The notes below the pieces were generated by a model that had not been told where the DNA came from, did not search any database, and saw only the letters and a list, made by a program, of their open reading frames with translations. Positions 12,585-12,992 of a DNA stretch of 12,992 nucleotides are shown piece by piece. Source of the DNA: Dermatophilaceae bacterium (GTDB taxonomy: Bacteria; Actinomycetota; Actinomycetes; Actinomycetales; Dermatophilaceae). The first letter of the stretch is position 1. Every line of letters starts with the position of its first letter. Position numbers and translations under genes: made by a program. Location: positions 1 through 12,992 of the forward strand of contig JABFXB010000098.1 in the NCBI GenBank assembly GCA_013361975.1. Direction: 5' to 3'.

Positions 12585-12992
12585 TCAGCGCAGACGGAAG
12601 ATCTTCACCGGCCCCGACTCGTGGACCAGTTCGGCACGTTGGCTGAGCTCGGGCGAGACCGGACCCGCCTCGGTGTCGGCGAAGAGCCAGCGCACCCCCC
12701 TGCTCTCGAGGGCGGCCAGGTTCTGCGTGGTGGGCGCCCGGAACGCCGCCTCGTTGAGGGCGAGGAGCTTGGGGTTCTCGAAGGGCTGCTGGGAGTAGGC
12801 ACGGCCACCGACCCCGTGGCGTTCGTGGGCCGAGGCGGTGTAGGCCCAGCTCTCCAGCAGAGCCCGACGCTGGGTGAGGGCGCTGACCCAGAAAGCCCGC
12901 GCGTCGCAGTGCGGCACGGTCCTCTTGAGCCGGCAGTGGACGTTGGTGGCGACGACGTCGTCCGGCTCGGAGTTCGCCTCGAGCCACCTGGC
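12585..12992 (-). CDS. C-terminal part of a probable large membrane protein (partial, start outside window)
   Basis: The frame is open from the window edge to the TGA at 12585-12587, giving 135 residues with no stop. A GTG at 12917 is in frame, but the coding pattern continues unbroken above it (ARWLEANSEPDDVVATNVHCRLKRT), so the true start lies beyond the window. The visible part is soluble: a helix, the strand DDVVATNVHC, DARAFWVSALTQRRALLESWAYT, AAFRAPTTQNLAALESRGVRWLFADT, and a closing strand GPVKIFRLR. Segments of the form 'WL...DDVVATN..C ... RR.LLE.W.Y... L...GVRWLFAD' recall the extracytoplasmic C-terminal domains of GT-C-type or other polytopic membrane proteins of actinobacterial glycan loci. 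No membrane helix is inside the visible part, so this is a weak guess. Confidence 0.6.
   Translation of the reverse strand, partial: ARWLEANSEPDDVVATNVHCRLKRTVPHCDARAFWVSALTQRRALLESWAYTASAHERHGVGGRAYSQQPFENPKLLALNEAAFRAPTTQNLAALESRGVRWLFADTEAGPVSPELSQRAELVHESGPVKIFRLR

Noticed and set aside
12585..12917. A complete small gene of 110 residues starting at the GTG at 12917.
   Set aside because: The same frame continues without a stop and with protein-like sequence to the window edge, so this is the end of a longer gene.

Overview
The window is about 13 kb of very GC-rich chromosomal DNA from an actinobacterium. Codon third positions are almost all G or C, GTG starts are frequent, and GTGA/ATGA stop-start overlaps are common. 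The gene set (MoxR/DUF58 operon, GtrA/GT2 pair, WecE/WecD pair) would fit a family such as Intrasporangiaceae, but that placement is an impression, not shown by the sequence. No plasmid, phage, transposase, CRISPR array or RNA gene is visible.

Layout. (1) 1-1351: the 3' half of valS, closed by a strong stem-loop at 1360-1393. (2) 1444-5667: five tightly packed plus-strand genes: a DUF4129 membrane protein, a small membrane protein, a MoxR AAA+ ATPase, a DUF58 protein and a polytopic membrane protein. Three of the four junctions are GTGA overlaps or can be, so this looks like one co-translated membrane-associated ATPase module. It carries no obvious von Willebrand A or transglutaminase partner inside the window. 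(3) 5688-8051: a TetR-family repressor and a 14-helix DHA2-type drug exporter. A near-consensus promoter and a perfect 27-bp palindrome sit in front of tetR, which suggests an autoregulated efflux switch. (4) 8052-8178: a convergent intergenic region holding a nested inverted repeat, a 19-bp hairpin enclosed by a separate pair of 16-bp arms. (5) 8179-10534, minus strand: gtrA-like flippase, GT2 polyprenyl-phosphate glycosyltransferase and a C39-like cysteine peptidase, read in that order. (6) 10569-12496, plus strand: WecE-type sugar aminotransferase overlapped by a WecD-type acetyltransferase, divergent from the gtrA group. (7) 12585 to the window end, minus strand: the C-terminal part of a large, probably membrane-anchored protein.

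The genes of regions 5 and 6 plausibly cooperate in surface glycan synthesis. WecE and WecD would make a dTDP-4-acetamido-4,6-dideoxy sugar in the cytoplasm. The GT2 enzyme and GtrA would attach a sugar to a polyprenyl carrier and move it across the membrane. That the two halves use the same sugar is inference from adjacency.

The items most worth a second look are the nested repeat at 8064-8176, the cysteine-peptidase-like protein coupled to the glycosyltransferase, the TetR palindrome placed over a predicted transcription start, and a valyl-tRNA synthetase whose motifs look like the archaeal/rickettsial type. I saw no clearly unprecedented system.
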